This document shows positions 7,680-15,595 of a DNA stretch of 64,000 nt, piece after piece. This DNA comes from Lachnospiraceae bacterium. GTDB taxonomy: Bacteria; Bacillota; Clostridia; Lachnospirales; Lachnospiraceae. Made by a program: the position numbers and the translations under genes. The notes under the pieces are model-generated. The model did no database searches and had not been told where the DNA came from. It saw nothing but the letters and a program-made list of their open reading frames with translations. The stretch spans positions 17,370-81,369 of the forward strand of contig JAHZFJ010000019.1 of the NCBI GenBank assembly GCA_019421365.1, read 5' to 3'. Positions within the stretch are counted from its first letter, which is position 1. The number at the start of each line of letters is the position of its first letter.

Positions 7680-8990
7680 ATGAAAAAAGTATTATGTAAA
7701 ATGATAATTAAGCATTTGGAAGGATATTCAGAGAATGAAGTAGAACAATTACTGGAGATTCCACCCGAAATGGATATGGGTGATTATTCCCTGCCTTGCT
7801 TTTCGTTTGCTAAAAGATTAAAAAAATCGCCTGTTATAATAGCAGACCAATTGAAGATGGACTTAGAAAAGGATCTGGATAAGTCAGTAATATCAGAAAT
7901 ACGAAATATTAATGGATATCTAAACATATTTCTTAATAAGAGTAATTATATAAAGTTTATATTGGACAATACTCATAATCTTGAGCTTAATTTATGTGCT
8001 GAAGGTATTGAGTGGGTCTACAAATTATTAGATACAGAATTTGATTATTATTTAGGTGAAAGTTTCTATATGGACAAAGTACCAGCTCTAGTAACAGAGT
8101 TGAAAGAAAAAGGTCTACTTGAAGAAAGTCAAGGAGCGAATATTGTGAGTCTTGAAACCTATAATATGCCACCTTGCTTAATTACAAAGAGTGATGGCAG
8201 CTCAATTTATCACTCTCGTGATATGGCAGCAGTTTTGTATCGTAAGAAGGAATTTAGTTTTGATAAGTGCTTGTATGTCACTGGTATGGAACAAAAATTG
8301 CATTTTACGCAGGTTTTTAAAGCAATAGAATTAATGGGATATGATTGGACCAGTGGTTTGGTTCACATACCTTATGGTTTAGTAAGTCTTGAAGGTGAGA
8401 AGCTATCAACACGTACTGGAAATATAATTTATGCAGAAGATATACTTCATGAAGCAATCAAGCGTTCTTCTCAGTTAATAGCAAAGAAAAATCCGAGTTT
8501 AAGTAATAAAGATCAAATAGCAGAGATAGTTGGTATCGGTGCAGTTATATTTCATGATTTATTTAATCAGCGTATCAAAAATGTGAATTTTTCTTGGGAG
8601 GAGATACTTAATTTTGATGGTACAACTGGGCCATATGTACAGTATACCTATGCGCGTGCAAAAAGCATTTTAAGGAAAGGAGATATAGATAAATTAAATT
8701 TTAATATTGATACAAATCTGTTATTAGATGATTCCAGTTATAATCTAGCTAAAGAAATTGCTTCTTATCCGGAAAAAGTGAAAGAGGCAGCAGCAAGATA
8801 TGAACCCTCAGTAGTTGCTCGTTATGTTTGGGGTCTTGCAACGGTATTCAATAAATTCTATCAAGAGTGTAACATATTGAATGCAGAAAAAGATGCTAAA
8901 GAAGCTCGTATTGTGTTAGTTTATCTCACACAGAAAATTATAAAAGATGCAATGGAACTTTTGGGAATAAAATGTCCTGAAGAAATGTAG
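7680..8990 (+). CDS. Arginyl-tRNA synthetase paralog lacking the HIGH-motif region, 436 aa
   Basis: Start chosen at the ATG seven bases after GGAGG; an upstream in-frame ATG at 7641 lies inside the terminator stem. Residues 1-95 match the N-terminal additional domain of clostridial ArgRS (MGDYSLPCFSFAK, NGYLNIFLNK). The sequence then jumps at about residues 96-110 to the segment normally found after the catalytic insertion (EWVYKLLDTEFDYYLGESFY). From there it is colinear to the C-terminal DALR anticodon-binding domain (FDGTTGPYVQYTYARA). About 125 residues, including the HIGH signature and half the Rossmann fold, are missing in frame. The KMSKS-equivalent is KLSTRTG (241-247). ArgRS is normally about 560 aa. 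It could bind tRNA but is not expected to make Arg-adenylate. The alternative is a recent in-frame deletion on the way to a pseudogene. Confidence 0.8.
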   Translation: MKKVLCKMIIKHLEGYSENEVEQLLEIPPEMDMGDYSLPCFSFAKRLKKSPVIIADQLKMDLEKDLDKSVISEIRNINGYLNIFLNKSNYIKFILDNTHNLELNLCAEGIEWVYKLLDTEFDYYLGESFYMDKVPALVTELKEKGLLEESQGANIVSLETYNMPPCLITKSDGSSIYHSRDMAAVLYRKKEFSFDKCLYVTGMEQKLHFTQVFKAIELMGYDWTSGLVHIPYGLVSLEGEKLSTRTGNIIYAEDILHEAIKRSSQLIAKKNPSLSNKDQIAEIVGIGAVIFHDLFNQRIKNVNFSWEEILNFDGTTGPYVQYTYARAKSILRKGDIDKLNFNIDTNLLLDDSSYNLAKEIASYPEKVKEAAARYEPSVVARYVWGLATVFNKFYQECNILNAEKDAKEARIVLVYLTQKIIKDAMELLGIKCPEEM

Positions 8991-9128
8991 ATTGATAGTT
9001 AAATGTGGAAGGGTTATTCCGTATTGTGGAAAATGCATTGATACAATTATATTAGAGTATAGCCCCTCCAGTTGAATATATGAATAAGAGGTGTGCATGA
9101 AAGCTAGAATTAAAATTTTTAATAGTAT
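8991..9128 (+). other. Intergenic stretch, no gene seen
   Basis: Between the ArgRS-like stop and the next promoter I see no convincing reading frame, hairpin terminator or RNA. The gap continues to 9307 and its second half holds the promoter and mini-ORF listed separately. Confidence 0.5.
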
Positions 9129-9157
9129 TTGACTATCCTAATTTTGGAATATATAAT
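9129..9157 (+). promoter_or_regulatory. Consensus promoter upstream of the broken GNAT gene
   Basis: TTGACT, 17-base spacer, TATAAT. The spacer (about TCC..AATTTTGGAATA) closely resembles the one in the promoter at 7347. Transcription would start near 9164 and give a leader of about 145 nt. Confidence 0.7.
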
Positions 9158-9191
9158 ATGAAAAACTTAATCTTTTTAACGGAGGCAAATT

Positions 9192-9206
9192 ATGAGAAGA
9201 AGATGA
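9192..9206 (+). CDS. Mini leader ORF MRRR
   Basis: ATG AGA AGA AGA TGA stands seven bases behind the strong site CGGAGG, about 28 nt into the predicted transcript. A second short frame (MRISVL) with GGGGGAG follows at 9225. Arg-run minimal ORFs of this kind can act as ribosome-stalling leaders in front of drug-resistance genes, but here it could equally be the worn-down start of a lost gene. Confidence 0.35.
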   Translation: MRRR

Positions 9207-9307
9207 AATAAGTGGGGGAGAACATGAGAATATCAGTTTTATAACCTAACATATAGGCCAGCCTCAAGGTACTGCTAAACGAAAGATGATACGAAAGGAA
9301 CTAAAAT

Positions 9308-9903
9308 TTGAAAAATCACAATACACCTACAATAGAAACAGATAGATTAATATTAAGAAAGTTCACTAAAAATGACAGAGAAGCCTTATTCGATATATAC
9401 AAGGACAAGGAAGTAAATACCTATCTACCATGGTTTCCTTTGAAATCAATTGAAGAAACTGATCAATTTTTTATAGATAAATACGAAGAAGTATATCAAC
9501 AGTCAAAAGGATATAAATATGCTATTTGCTTGAAATCAGATAATGTGCCGATTGGATATGTTAGTGTGAGTAATGATGATAGCCATGATTTAGGTTATGG
9601 ATTACGTAAAGAATTTTGGCACAGAGGGATTGTAACAGAGGCGGGTAAAGCAGTTATAGAACAAGTGAAAAACGATGGAATTCTGTATGTTCAGCCACTC
9701 ACGATGTAAATAATCCTCGTAGCGGCGAAGTGATGAAAAAATTAGGTATGAGTTATAAGTATTCCTATGAAGAACAGTGGCAACCGAAAGATATATTGGT
9801 CATATTTAGAATGTATCAATTGAATTTAGATGGACGGAATGACCGTGTCTATAAGAAATATTGGGACAAATCATCAGTGCACTTTGTTGAAAAGGAAGTG
9901 TAA
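9308..9903 (+). pseudogene. GNAT acetyltransferase (RimJ/RimL-like), frameshifted
   Basis: From a TTG behind AAAGGA, 133 codons read as a RimJ-type acetyltransferase (IETDRLILRKFTKNDREALF, LGYGLRKEFWHRGIVTEAG). The frame ends at 9709 after ILYV. In a neighbouring frame the family continues immediately with ATHDVNNPRSGEVMKKLGM and runs to a stop at 9903, giving the usual full length of about 195 residues. A single-base indel near 9695 explains the break. All parts of the fold are otherwise present, so the damage looks recent, or it could be a sequencing error. Confidence 0.8.
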
Positions 9904-9939
9904 ATTAATTTCAAGAACCCGAAAGGTAGAGGGAGACGT

Positions 9940-10701
9940 ATGATGGATTATAATGAAATTCTCGATAAAATTGCATATGAATATCAAGATATCTTAAAGG
10001 ATAATTTAGTTGGAATATATGTACATGGTTCTATAGCATTTGACTGTTTTAATTCGATCAAAAGTGATATTGATTTTTTAGTAGTTGTAGCTAATCCACC
10101 GGCAATTGAAGAAAAAGAAGAATTAATAAAAACTCTGTTAGATTTATCAGCAGACGCACCACCAAAAGGCTTCGAGATGAGTTTAGTTTTATCAAGTGCA
10201 TGCAAAAACTTTATTTATCCAACCCCATTCGAATTACATTATTCAATTGCTCATTTGCAGCGTTGTAAAGATGACTTGAGAGAATATTGTACATCAATGA
10301 ATGGTATAGATAAGGATTTGGCTGCACATTTTACAATTATTAAACATGTTGGATACACTCTATTTGGGAAACAAATACCAGATGTCTTTGGAGAGGTGCC
10401 TAAGGAGAATTATTTAGATAGCATTAAATCTGATGTAGAGGATTCAAAGGCAGATGTCATTGAGAACCCAGTCTACATAATCTTAAATTTATGCCGTGTG
10501 CTTGCATATAAAAATAATGGCTTAGTTTTATCAAAGGAGCAAGGAGGGGTATGGGGAATAGAAAATCTACCGAAGCAATATATAGCATTGGTATCAAAAG
10601 CATTGAATAATTACAAATCAAAAGAAATAGAAGAAAGTTTTGACGGAGAACAATCAATAAATTTTTGTAACTATATGATTGAGAATATATTTACTAGATA
10701 A
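9940..10701 (+). CDS. Aminoglycoside nucleotidyltransferase-like protein (DUF4111), 253 aa
   Basis: The N-terminal half has the Pol-beta-type nucleotidyltransferase motif GSIAFDCFNSIKSDIDFLVV (about residues 30-49, G-S...D-x-D with both Asp). The C-terminal half (YLDSIKSDVEDSKADV, NLCRVLAYKNN, LPKQYIALVSKAL) matches the DUF4111 domain of AadA/ANT(9)-type enzymes, so adenylylation of an aminoglycoside or a similar hydroxyl substrate is likely. A resistance phenotype is not proven by sequence. GAGGGAG precedes tandem ATGs, and either may be used. Confidence 0.85.
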   Translation: MMDYNEILDKIAYEYQDILKDNLVGIYVHGSIAFDCFNSIKSDIDFLVVVANPPAIEEKEELIKTLLDLSADAPPKGFEMSLVLSSACKNFIYPTPFELHYSIAHLQRCKDDLREYCTSMNGIDKDLAAHFTIIKHVGYTLFGKQIPDVFGEVPKENYLDSIKSDVEDSKADVIENPVYIILNLCRVLAYKNNGLVLSKEQGGVWGIENLPKQYIALVSKALNNYKSKEIEESFDGEQSINFCNYMIENIFTR

Positions 10702-10730
10702 CTATGGGATAAATTTAATGGAGGAGTACT

Positions 10731-11096
10731 ATGAATAAGAGAAATATAAAACCGGCTATGTTTTTAGCAATGATATTACTTGTATTGTATTTAGTAACAA
10801 GATATTGTTTGTCAGATTTTTATACTCCTGAGTGGAGTGCAAGACATATCTACTGGATAGTGTCTTTAATTATAGGTTTTCCTGCATTGTTTGGGAAAAT
10901 TAGATTTTCTATCATTACTTTGGTTGGATACATTATAGGGATTATATCAGGTGAGATCTTTGGTGGGTTTAGAGCGAATGTTGGGCCACAGTATACACAC
11001 TATGGATGGCTTATATGCATACTTGTTCTTATAGTAATTTCTTGTATAGGGATATTGATTGAGCGTCGTATGGTTATGAGAGGAGAATCATTATGA
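10731..11096 (+). CDS. Hypothetical membrane protein, 121 aa
   Basis: GGAGGAG precedes the ATG. Four hydrophobic helices (about residues 8-25, 41-57, 62-80 and 91-112), short loops and a positively charged C-terminus (ERRMVMRGESL). Its stop overlaps the next start by 4 bases (ATGA), so the two small membrane proteins are co-translated and may form a complex. No recognised family. Confidence 0.65.
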   Translation: MNKRNIKPAMFLAMILLVLYLVTRYCLSDFYTPEWSARHIYWIVSLIIGFPALFGKIRFSIITLVGYIIGIISGEIFGGFRANVGPQYTHYGWLICILVLIVISCIGILIERRMVMRGESL

Positions 11097-11341
11097 AAAA
11101 AACAGGATTTATAATCGGATCAGTAGAAATTATGCTGGGGTTAGTTTGTCTAATTGTGGCGAACATAATTAATGAGATTATTCCTAAAATTGCAAAAATG
11201 TGTTTCATGTTCAATTATGGTGGATTATCGGAGACAGCGTATAGTCTAAATTTAAGTATAGCAAATTCTGCTTCAATTTGTCTATGTGTTCTAGGCATAT
11301 TAACAATTACTTACTTTGTTTTTTATAAAAAAGAACAATAG
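11093..11341 (+). CDS. Small two-helix membrane protein, 82 aa
   Basis: Overlaps the preceding gene by 4 bases with GAGGAG in its 3' end. Two hydrophobic helices (about residues 5-25 and 55-77) flank a polar loop. The tail is lysine-rich (FYKKEQ). No recognised family; probably a partner of the upstream membrane protein. Confidence 0.6.
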   Translation: MKKTGFIIGSVEIMLGLVCLIVANIINEIIPKIAKMCFMFNYGGLSETAYSLNLSIANSASICLCVLGILTITYFVFYKKEQ

Positions 11342-11472
11342 ATTAGAAAATATAGCATGATTCTTTCTTGAAAATATTACGTTTTTAAACTATATTAGTA
11401 TAATGTTATCATACGAAACCAACTTAGCGGAGGATTTGACAACCCAATAAGTTTACATTAAGGAGTTAGTAT

Positions 11473-12054
11473 ATGAGAGAACTTAAAAGTATAGAGGAAA
11501 AAATTCTAGATAGTGCATTATATCTAATTGGGAAACAAGGAACTTGTAATGTTCCGATTCGAGCAATAGCTAAGGAAGCGGGCGTTAATGTTAGTGCAAT
11601 TAATTATTACTTTGGTACGAAAGAAGAGATGCTTCGGAATACAAAGGAATTCTTTATTAATAATTCAATCGGAATTTATTCTATTCTCGATCAGGAGGAG
11701 TATCCAGAGGAGGAGAGACTTGTCTTGTTTGCGAATGAGATTATGGAATATACCATACATTATTCAGGATTGACGGCCATTTTTAAAGAGGCAGAACGAT
11801 TAAAGGAGGAGGATGAGGTATCCAAGAGCATTATTGAGGTGACCAGAGAATTACATACAAAGATGAATAGGATTTTAAATTCTGTTGCAAAGAGTAATCC
11901 TTCTGTATCTCAATATAATAGTATGATTTTTATGGCTGCGTTAACTTATCCAGCAGAAAAACAAGATTCATTTGGTTATGACCATGTATTATTGACTAAT
12001 AAAGAGAAAAGAATCGAGTATATCAAACATATTATTAATCTTATAAAGAAGTAA
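11473..12054 (+). CDS. TetR family transcriptional regulator, 193 aa
   Basis: The first 50 residues are a typical TetR helix-turn-helix: EEKILDSALYLIGKQG, VPIRAIAKEAGVNVSAINYYFGTKEEML. The rest is an all-helical ligand and dimerisation domain. It is a likely repressor of a neighbouring gene. The best candidate is the flavoprotein gene 234 bases downstream, whose promoter carries a perfect 13-base palindrome. AAGGAG precedes the ATG. A terminator follows. Confidence 0.85.
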   Translation: MRELKSIEEKILDSALYLIGKQGTCNVPIRAIAKEAGVNVSAINYYFGTKEEMLRNTKEFFINNSIGIYSILDQEEYPEEERLVLFANEIMEYTIHYSGLTAIFKEAERLKEEDEVSKSIIEVTRELHTKMNRILNSVAKSNPSVSQYNSMIFMAALTYPAEKQDSFGYDHVLLTNKEKRIEYIKHIINLIKK

Positions 12055-12104
12055 AAGTCAGATTATAAATGTGTGAATTTCAAATCAGTTTGGTAACAAA
12101 AATC

Positions 12105-12133
12105 GAGAGGTGCTTATGATAGCGCCTCTTTTT
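12105..12133 (+). terminator. Intrinsic terminator after the TetR gene
   Basis: GAGGTGC pairs with GCGCCTC (one G-U pair) around an 8-base loop, followed by TTTTT. Confidence 0.75.
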
Positions 12134-12186
12134 GCATTGTAGGAAGTTTATTATATATGGTCAGAAATAATCCGTTCTTAAAATTC

Positions 12187-12236
12187 AAACAAATTGTTTT
12201 AAACAGATTGATTTAATTTCTTGGATAGTTTATAAT
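12187..12236 (+). promoter_or_regulatory. Promoter with upstream palindrome for the enoate reductase-like gene
   Basis: TTGATT at 12208-12213, 17 bases, TATAAT at 12231-12236. Directly upstream (12187-12199) stands the perfect palindrome AAACAAATTGTTT, placed where a repressor or activator dimer could act. The neighbouring TetR protein is the obvious candidate, by inference from position only. Confidence 0.6.
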
Positions 12237-12288
12237 TATAGTATGTAACATTGTTAAAAATTTAATTATCAAAGAAAGGCGAGATATT

Positions 12289-14226
12289 ATGAAGTACAAT
12301 CATCTTTTTAGCTCAATTAAAATTAGAGGACTAGAATTAAAAAACCGTGTAGTATTTCCTGCAATGGGTACCAAAATGGCAACAGAAGACAAATTTGTTA
12401 CCGATCAGATTATCGACTATCATGTAGCAAGAGTAGTAGGAGGTTGTGGACTTAATTTCACGGAAGTATGTAGTGTTTATAAGAAAGCTGCACCAAAACA
12501 TTTTATGGCTATATCTGAAGACAAATACATACCAAGGTTGAAGAAGTTAGCTGACGCGATTCATGAGGCAGGAGGAAAGGCAGGAGTTCAGCTTTGGCTT
12601 GGTGGTTTTGCCGTGGCTAGTGATCCAGCAGCAATGATAATTGTACCAAGTGATACTCCAGTTACAGGAACGGATCATGTGATTAAAGGTGCTAGTCTTG
12701 ATACCATAAAAGAGGCAGTAGAAGCTTATGGCGAAGCTGCTAAACGTGCTGTAGAAGCCGGGTACGACACCTTGGAATTCCATGCAGGACATAATTATGT
12801 ACCCCATACTTTCCTAAGTCCATTCTTTAATCGTAGAACTGATGAGTATGGTGGATCCTTTGAGAATCGTGCACGTTTCTCTTTGGAATGCATTCGTTCC
12901 ATTCGTAATAATATACCAGAAGATATGCCTTTATTTATGAGAATAGACGCGCATGACGATTATTTAGATGGTGGACTTACCATTGAGGAAGTAATTGAGT
13001 TTTGCAAATTAGCGAAGGAAGCTGGTGTAGATGTAGTTGATGTATCCAGGGGTAATTTTTCTTCTTCTGCAATTAAATATGAAGTACCTCCGATCGATTT
13101 ACCAAGAGGTTTTAATGTGGAGAATGCAGCTAGAATCAGAAAAGAGACTGGACTTATCACAGTAGCGGTTGGAAGAATTAATGAACCTTTGCTAGCAGAA
13201 GAAATCCTTTCAGAGGATAAAGCAGATATGGTTGTAATTGGCCGTGGACAGCTAGCTGATCCTGATTTTTGTAATAAAGCATTAAGTGGGGACGAAGATA
13301 GTATCGTTCGCTGTATCGGTTGTAATCAAGGTTGCTATGATGGATTTGTTGCACAAGATGTTCCTTATATAACTTGCATGAGAAATCCTGCACTTGGAAG
13401 AGAAAAGGAATATGCATTGATTAAGACGACGACTCCTAAGAAAGTACTAATTGCAGGTGGTGGTGTTGCAGGCCTTGAAGCAGCAATTACCCTTAAGAGA
13501 CGAGGACATCATCCGATTGTCTGTGAAGCAGCAGAGCATTTGGGTGGACAATTCGTCTTGGCAGGAGCTGCGCCAAGGAAAGAAGAAATGAAAGAAGCTG
13601 CTATCTGGATGGGAGAACAAGCAAAAAGAGAAGGTATCGAGATACGTTTAGCAACACCTATTACTACTGAAGTAATTGAGAAGGAAGCACCACAAGATGT
13701 AATTATTGCAATTGGAGCAGCGCCAATGAAACTTCATATTCCTGGAGCAGAATTACCACATGTTACTAACTCTCATGATGTACTTGAGGGAACTGTACCG
13801 TTAGATGGAAAAGTAGTTATTATTGGTGGAGGCCTTGTAGGACTTGAGGTTGCAGAATATCTTGAAGGAAAGGCTAAAGAGATTACTGTTGTAGAGATGC
13901 TTGATCAGGTAGGCAAAGATTTAGGTGATCTTCGTAAAATTACAGTAATGGAAAATATCTATCACGCAGGTGTTCAAACAGTAACTGGTGCTACATGTAC
14001 TGAGATTTTAGCAAATGCTGTTCTTGTGGAAAAAGAAGGACGCACTGAGAGTATACCTTGTGATTATGTAGTTGTTGCCATTGGTGCAAAGGCTCGTAAT
14101 TTTGATGACATTGCGTCTTTTTGTAATGAGCAAGGAATTGCATATCATGTTATTGGAGATGCTGTTCGTGCTAGAAGAGCACTTAATGCGACAGCAGAGG
14201 CAGCAACTATTGCTAGAGCAATTTAG
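12289..14226 (+). CDS. NADH:flavin oxidoreductase / 2-enoate reductase-like enzyme, 645 aa
   Basis: Two-part flavoenzyme of the 2,4-dienoyl-CoA/2-enoate reductase type (FldZ, BaiCD/BaiH family). Residues 1-360 form an Old Yellow Enzyme TIM barrel binding FMN (AGHNYVPHTFLSPFFNRR, VVIGRGQLADPDF). A [4Fe-4S] site follows (CIGCNQGC...C, about 344-363). The C-terminal half has two dinucleotide folds (VLIAGGGVAGLEAA and VVIIGGGLVGLEVA) for FAD and NAD(P)H. Length is normal. Such enzymes reduce activated C=C bonds in anaerobes; the substrate is unknown. Monocistronic, with its own promoter; desulfoferrodoxin and ferritin genes follow on the same strand. Confidence 0.85.
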   Translation: MKYNHLFSSIKIRGLELKNRVVFPAMGTKMATEDKFVTDQIIDYHVARVVGGCGLNFTEVCSVYKKAAPKHFMAISEDKYIPRLKKLADAIHEAGGKAGVQLWLGGFAVASDPAAMIIVPSDTPVTGTDHVIKGASLDTIKEAVEAYGEAAKRAVEAGYDTLEFHAGHNYVPHTFLSPFFNRRTDEYGGSFENRARFSLECIRSIRNNIPEDMPLFMRIDAHDDYLDGGLTIEEVIEFCKLAKEAGVDVVDVSRGNFSSSAIKYEVPPIDLPRGFNVENAARIRKETGLITVAVGRINEPLLAEEILSEDKADMVVIGRGQLADPDFCNKALSGDEDSIVRCIGCNQGCYDGFVAQDVPYITCMRNPALGREKEYALIKTTTPKKVLIAGGGVAGLEAAITLKRRGHHPIVCEAAEHLGGQFVLAGAAPRKEEMKEAAIWMGEQAKREGIEIRLATPITTEVIEKEAPQDVIIAIGAAPMKLHIPGAELPHVTNSHDVLEGTVPLDGKVVIIGGGLVGLEVAEYLEGKAKEITVVEMLDQVGKDLGDLRKITVMENIYHAGVQTVTGATCTEILANAVLVEKEGRTESIPCDYVVVAIGAKARNFDDIASFCNEQGIAYHVIGDAVRARRALNATAEAATIARAI

Positions 14227-14409
14227 AGCCGAATATAAAGAAAAGTCTTAAAAATTTATAAATCCTCTTAGTTTTCATATAGAGAATATTGTAATTAATT
14301 CGAAGTTGAGTTATAATTTTAGATAGCTTTACATAGATATTAATATTTTCAGTTATTAAAAGAGTTTGTTTATCTTTTGATATAAAATAGTAAAATGGAG
14401 GATATAATT

Positions 14410-14802
14410 ATGGAAAGAGAAGAACAAAAGTTTTATATTTGTAAGCATTGTGGTAATATTATTTCGTTTGTGAAACGTTCAGGTGCACCGATAACATGCT
14501 GTGGAGAAAAGATGACAGAGTTAGTACCTAATACTACAGATGCAGCAACAGAAAAGCATGTACCAGTAATTACTGTTGAAGGAAATCAAGTTACAGTTGA
14601 TGTTGGTTCAGTAGCGCATCCTATGATAGAGGAACATTACATTGGTTGGATATATATCCAGACTGAAAAAGGTGGACAACGTAAAGAACTTAAACCAAAT
14701 GATAAACCATCAGCTACATTTGCACTTACAGACGATGATAAATTAGTAAGAGCATATGAATATTGTAATCTTCATGGATTATGGAAAAAAGATTATCAAT
14801 AA
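14410..14802 (+). CDS. Desulfoferrodoxin (superoxide reductase), 130 aa
   Basis: The start is the ATG eight bases after GGAGG; an in-frame ATG at 14395 overlaps the ribosome binding site. The N-terminal desulforedoxin domain has the four Fe ligands CKHCG and CCGEK. The C-terminal superoxide reductase domain has VAHPM, EEHYIGWIYI and CNLHGLW, supplying the His4Cys iron centre. It reduces superoxide to peroxide without making oxygen, the standard oxygen defence of strict anaerobes. The ferritin gene follows directly, which fits storage of iron and protection from it during oxygen stress. Confidence 0.92.
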   Translation: MEREEQKFYICKHCGNIISFVKRSGAPITCCGEKMTELVPNTTDAATEKHVPVITVEGNQVTVDVGSVAHPMIEEHYIGWIYIQTEKGGQRKELKPNDKPSATFALTDDDKLVRAYEYCNLHGLWKKDYQ

Positions 14803-14869
14803 TGAATTAATAGCTAATGTATGTTTTATGTAGACTATTGAAAGTAGTAGAAAGAGAAGGAGTGTCATC

Positions 14870-15382
14870 ATGCTTAACCAAGAGATTGTTAAATTACTTA
14901 ACGAGCAGATAAACAAAGAATTTTACTCTTCTTACTTATATTTAGATATTGCAAATTATTTTGCAGATCAGAGTTTAAATGGATTTGAAAATTGGTTCTA
15001 TATACAGGCACAAGAAGAATTAGATCATGCACTTTTATTTAGAAAGTACTTATTAAATAATGGTGAATCAGTTCACTCAGCTGGAATTGCTGCTAATTTT
15101 GATAAATACAATGATTTTCGTGAGCCATTAGTAAAAGTATTAGAACATGAGGAGTCTATAACTAGTTCAATACATAACATATATGAAAAGGCTTATAAAT
15201 TGAATGATTTCCGTACGACTCAGTTCTTAGATTGGTTTGTTAAGGAACAAGGTGAAGAAGAGAAGAATGCTGGCGATAATATCAAAAGATATGACCTATT
15301 CGGCGGTGATGCTAAGGGACTATTCATGTTAGATAATGAATTAAGTACTCGTGTATATACAGCACCATCATTAGTCATATAG
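14870..15382 (+). CDS. ftnA: Non-haem ferritin, 170 aa
   Basis: Four-helix ferritin with the ferroxidase-centre residues visible: NKEFYSSYLYLDIANYF (Glu17), QAQEELDHALLF (E-x-x-H, about residues 47-53), LEHEESI and FVKEQGEEE. Length is that of bacterial FtnA shells (24-mers) and no haem-type bacterioferritin Met site is apparent. It oxidises and stores iron in the cytoplasm. AAGGAG precedes the ATG, and the gene lies 67 bases after desulfoferrodoxin with a strong terminator behind it. Confidence 0.92.
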   Translation: MLNQEIVKLLNEQINKEFYSSYLYLDIANYFADQSLNGFENWFYIQAQEELDHALLFRKYLLNNGESVHSAGIAANFDKYNDFREPLVKVLEHEESITSSIHNIYEKAYKLNDFRTTQFLDWFVKEQGEEEKNAGDNIKRYDLFGGDAKGLFMLDNELSTRVYTAPSLVI

Positions 15383-15433
15383 ATAGGACACAGCACCTGA
15401 TTTAGTAGATAAGTTTTGTTATTAATAAAGATA

Positions 15434-15477
15434 AAAAAAGAAATTCCAGATTGATTATCACTGGAATTTCTTTTTTA
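15434..15477 (+). terminator. Strong intrinsic terminator after ferritin
   Basis: AAGAAATTCCAG pairs perfectly with CTGGAATTTCTT around an 11-base loop, with a run of T behind it and A before it. Works on both strands. Confidence 0.9.
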
Positions 15478-15595
15478 TTAAACAGAGGTAATTACACTTA
15501 TAAAATAAAATGGTTGTAAAGTAAGAAATTATATATTATTATAGTAATGTCGTAAAGTAAAGTGATAAAGTATAATGAAGAAATAGGAAAAGAAA

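Noticed and set aside
1..11400. Integron gene-cassette array
   Set aside because: Although the gene content looks like one, no attC-type inverted core sites recur between genes and no integrase is in view.
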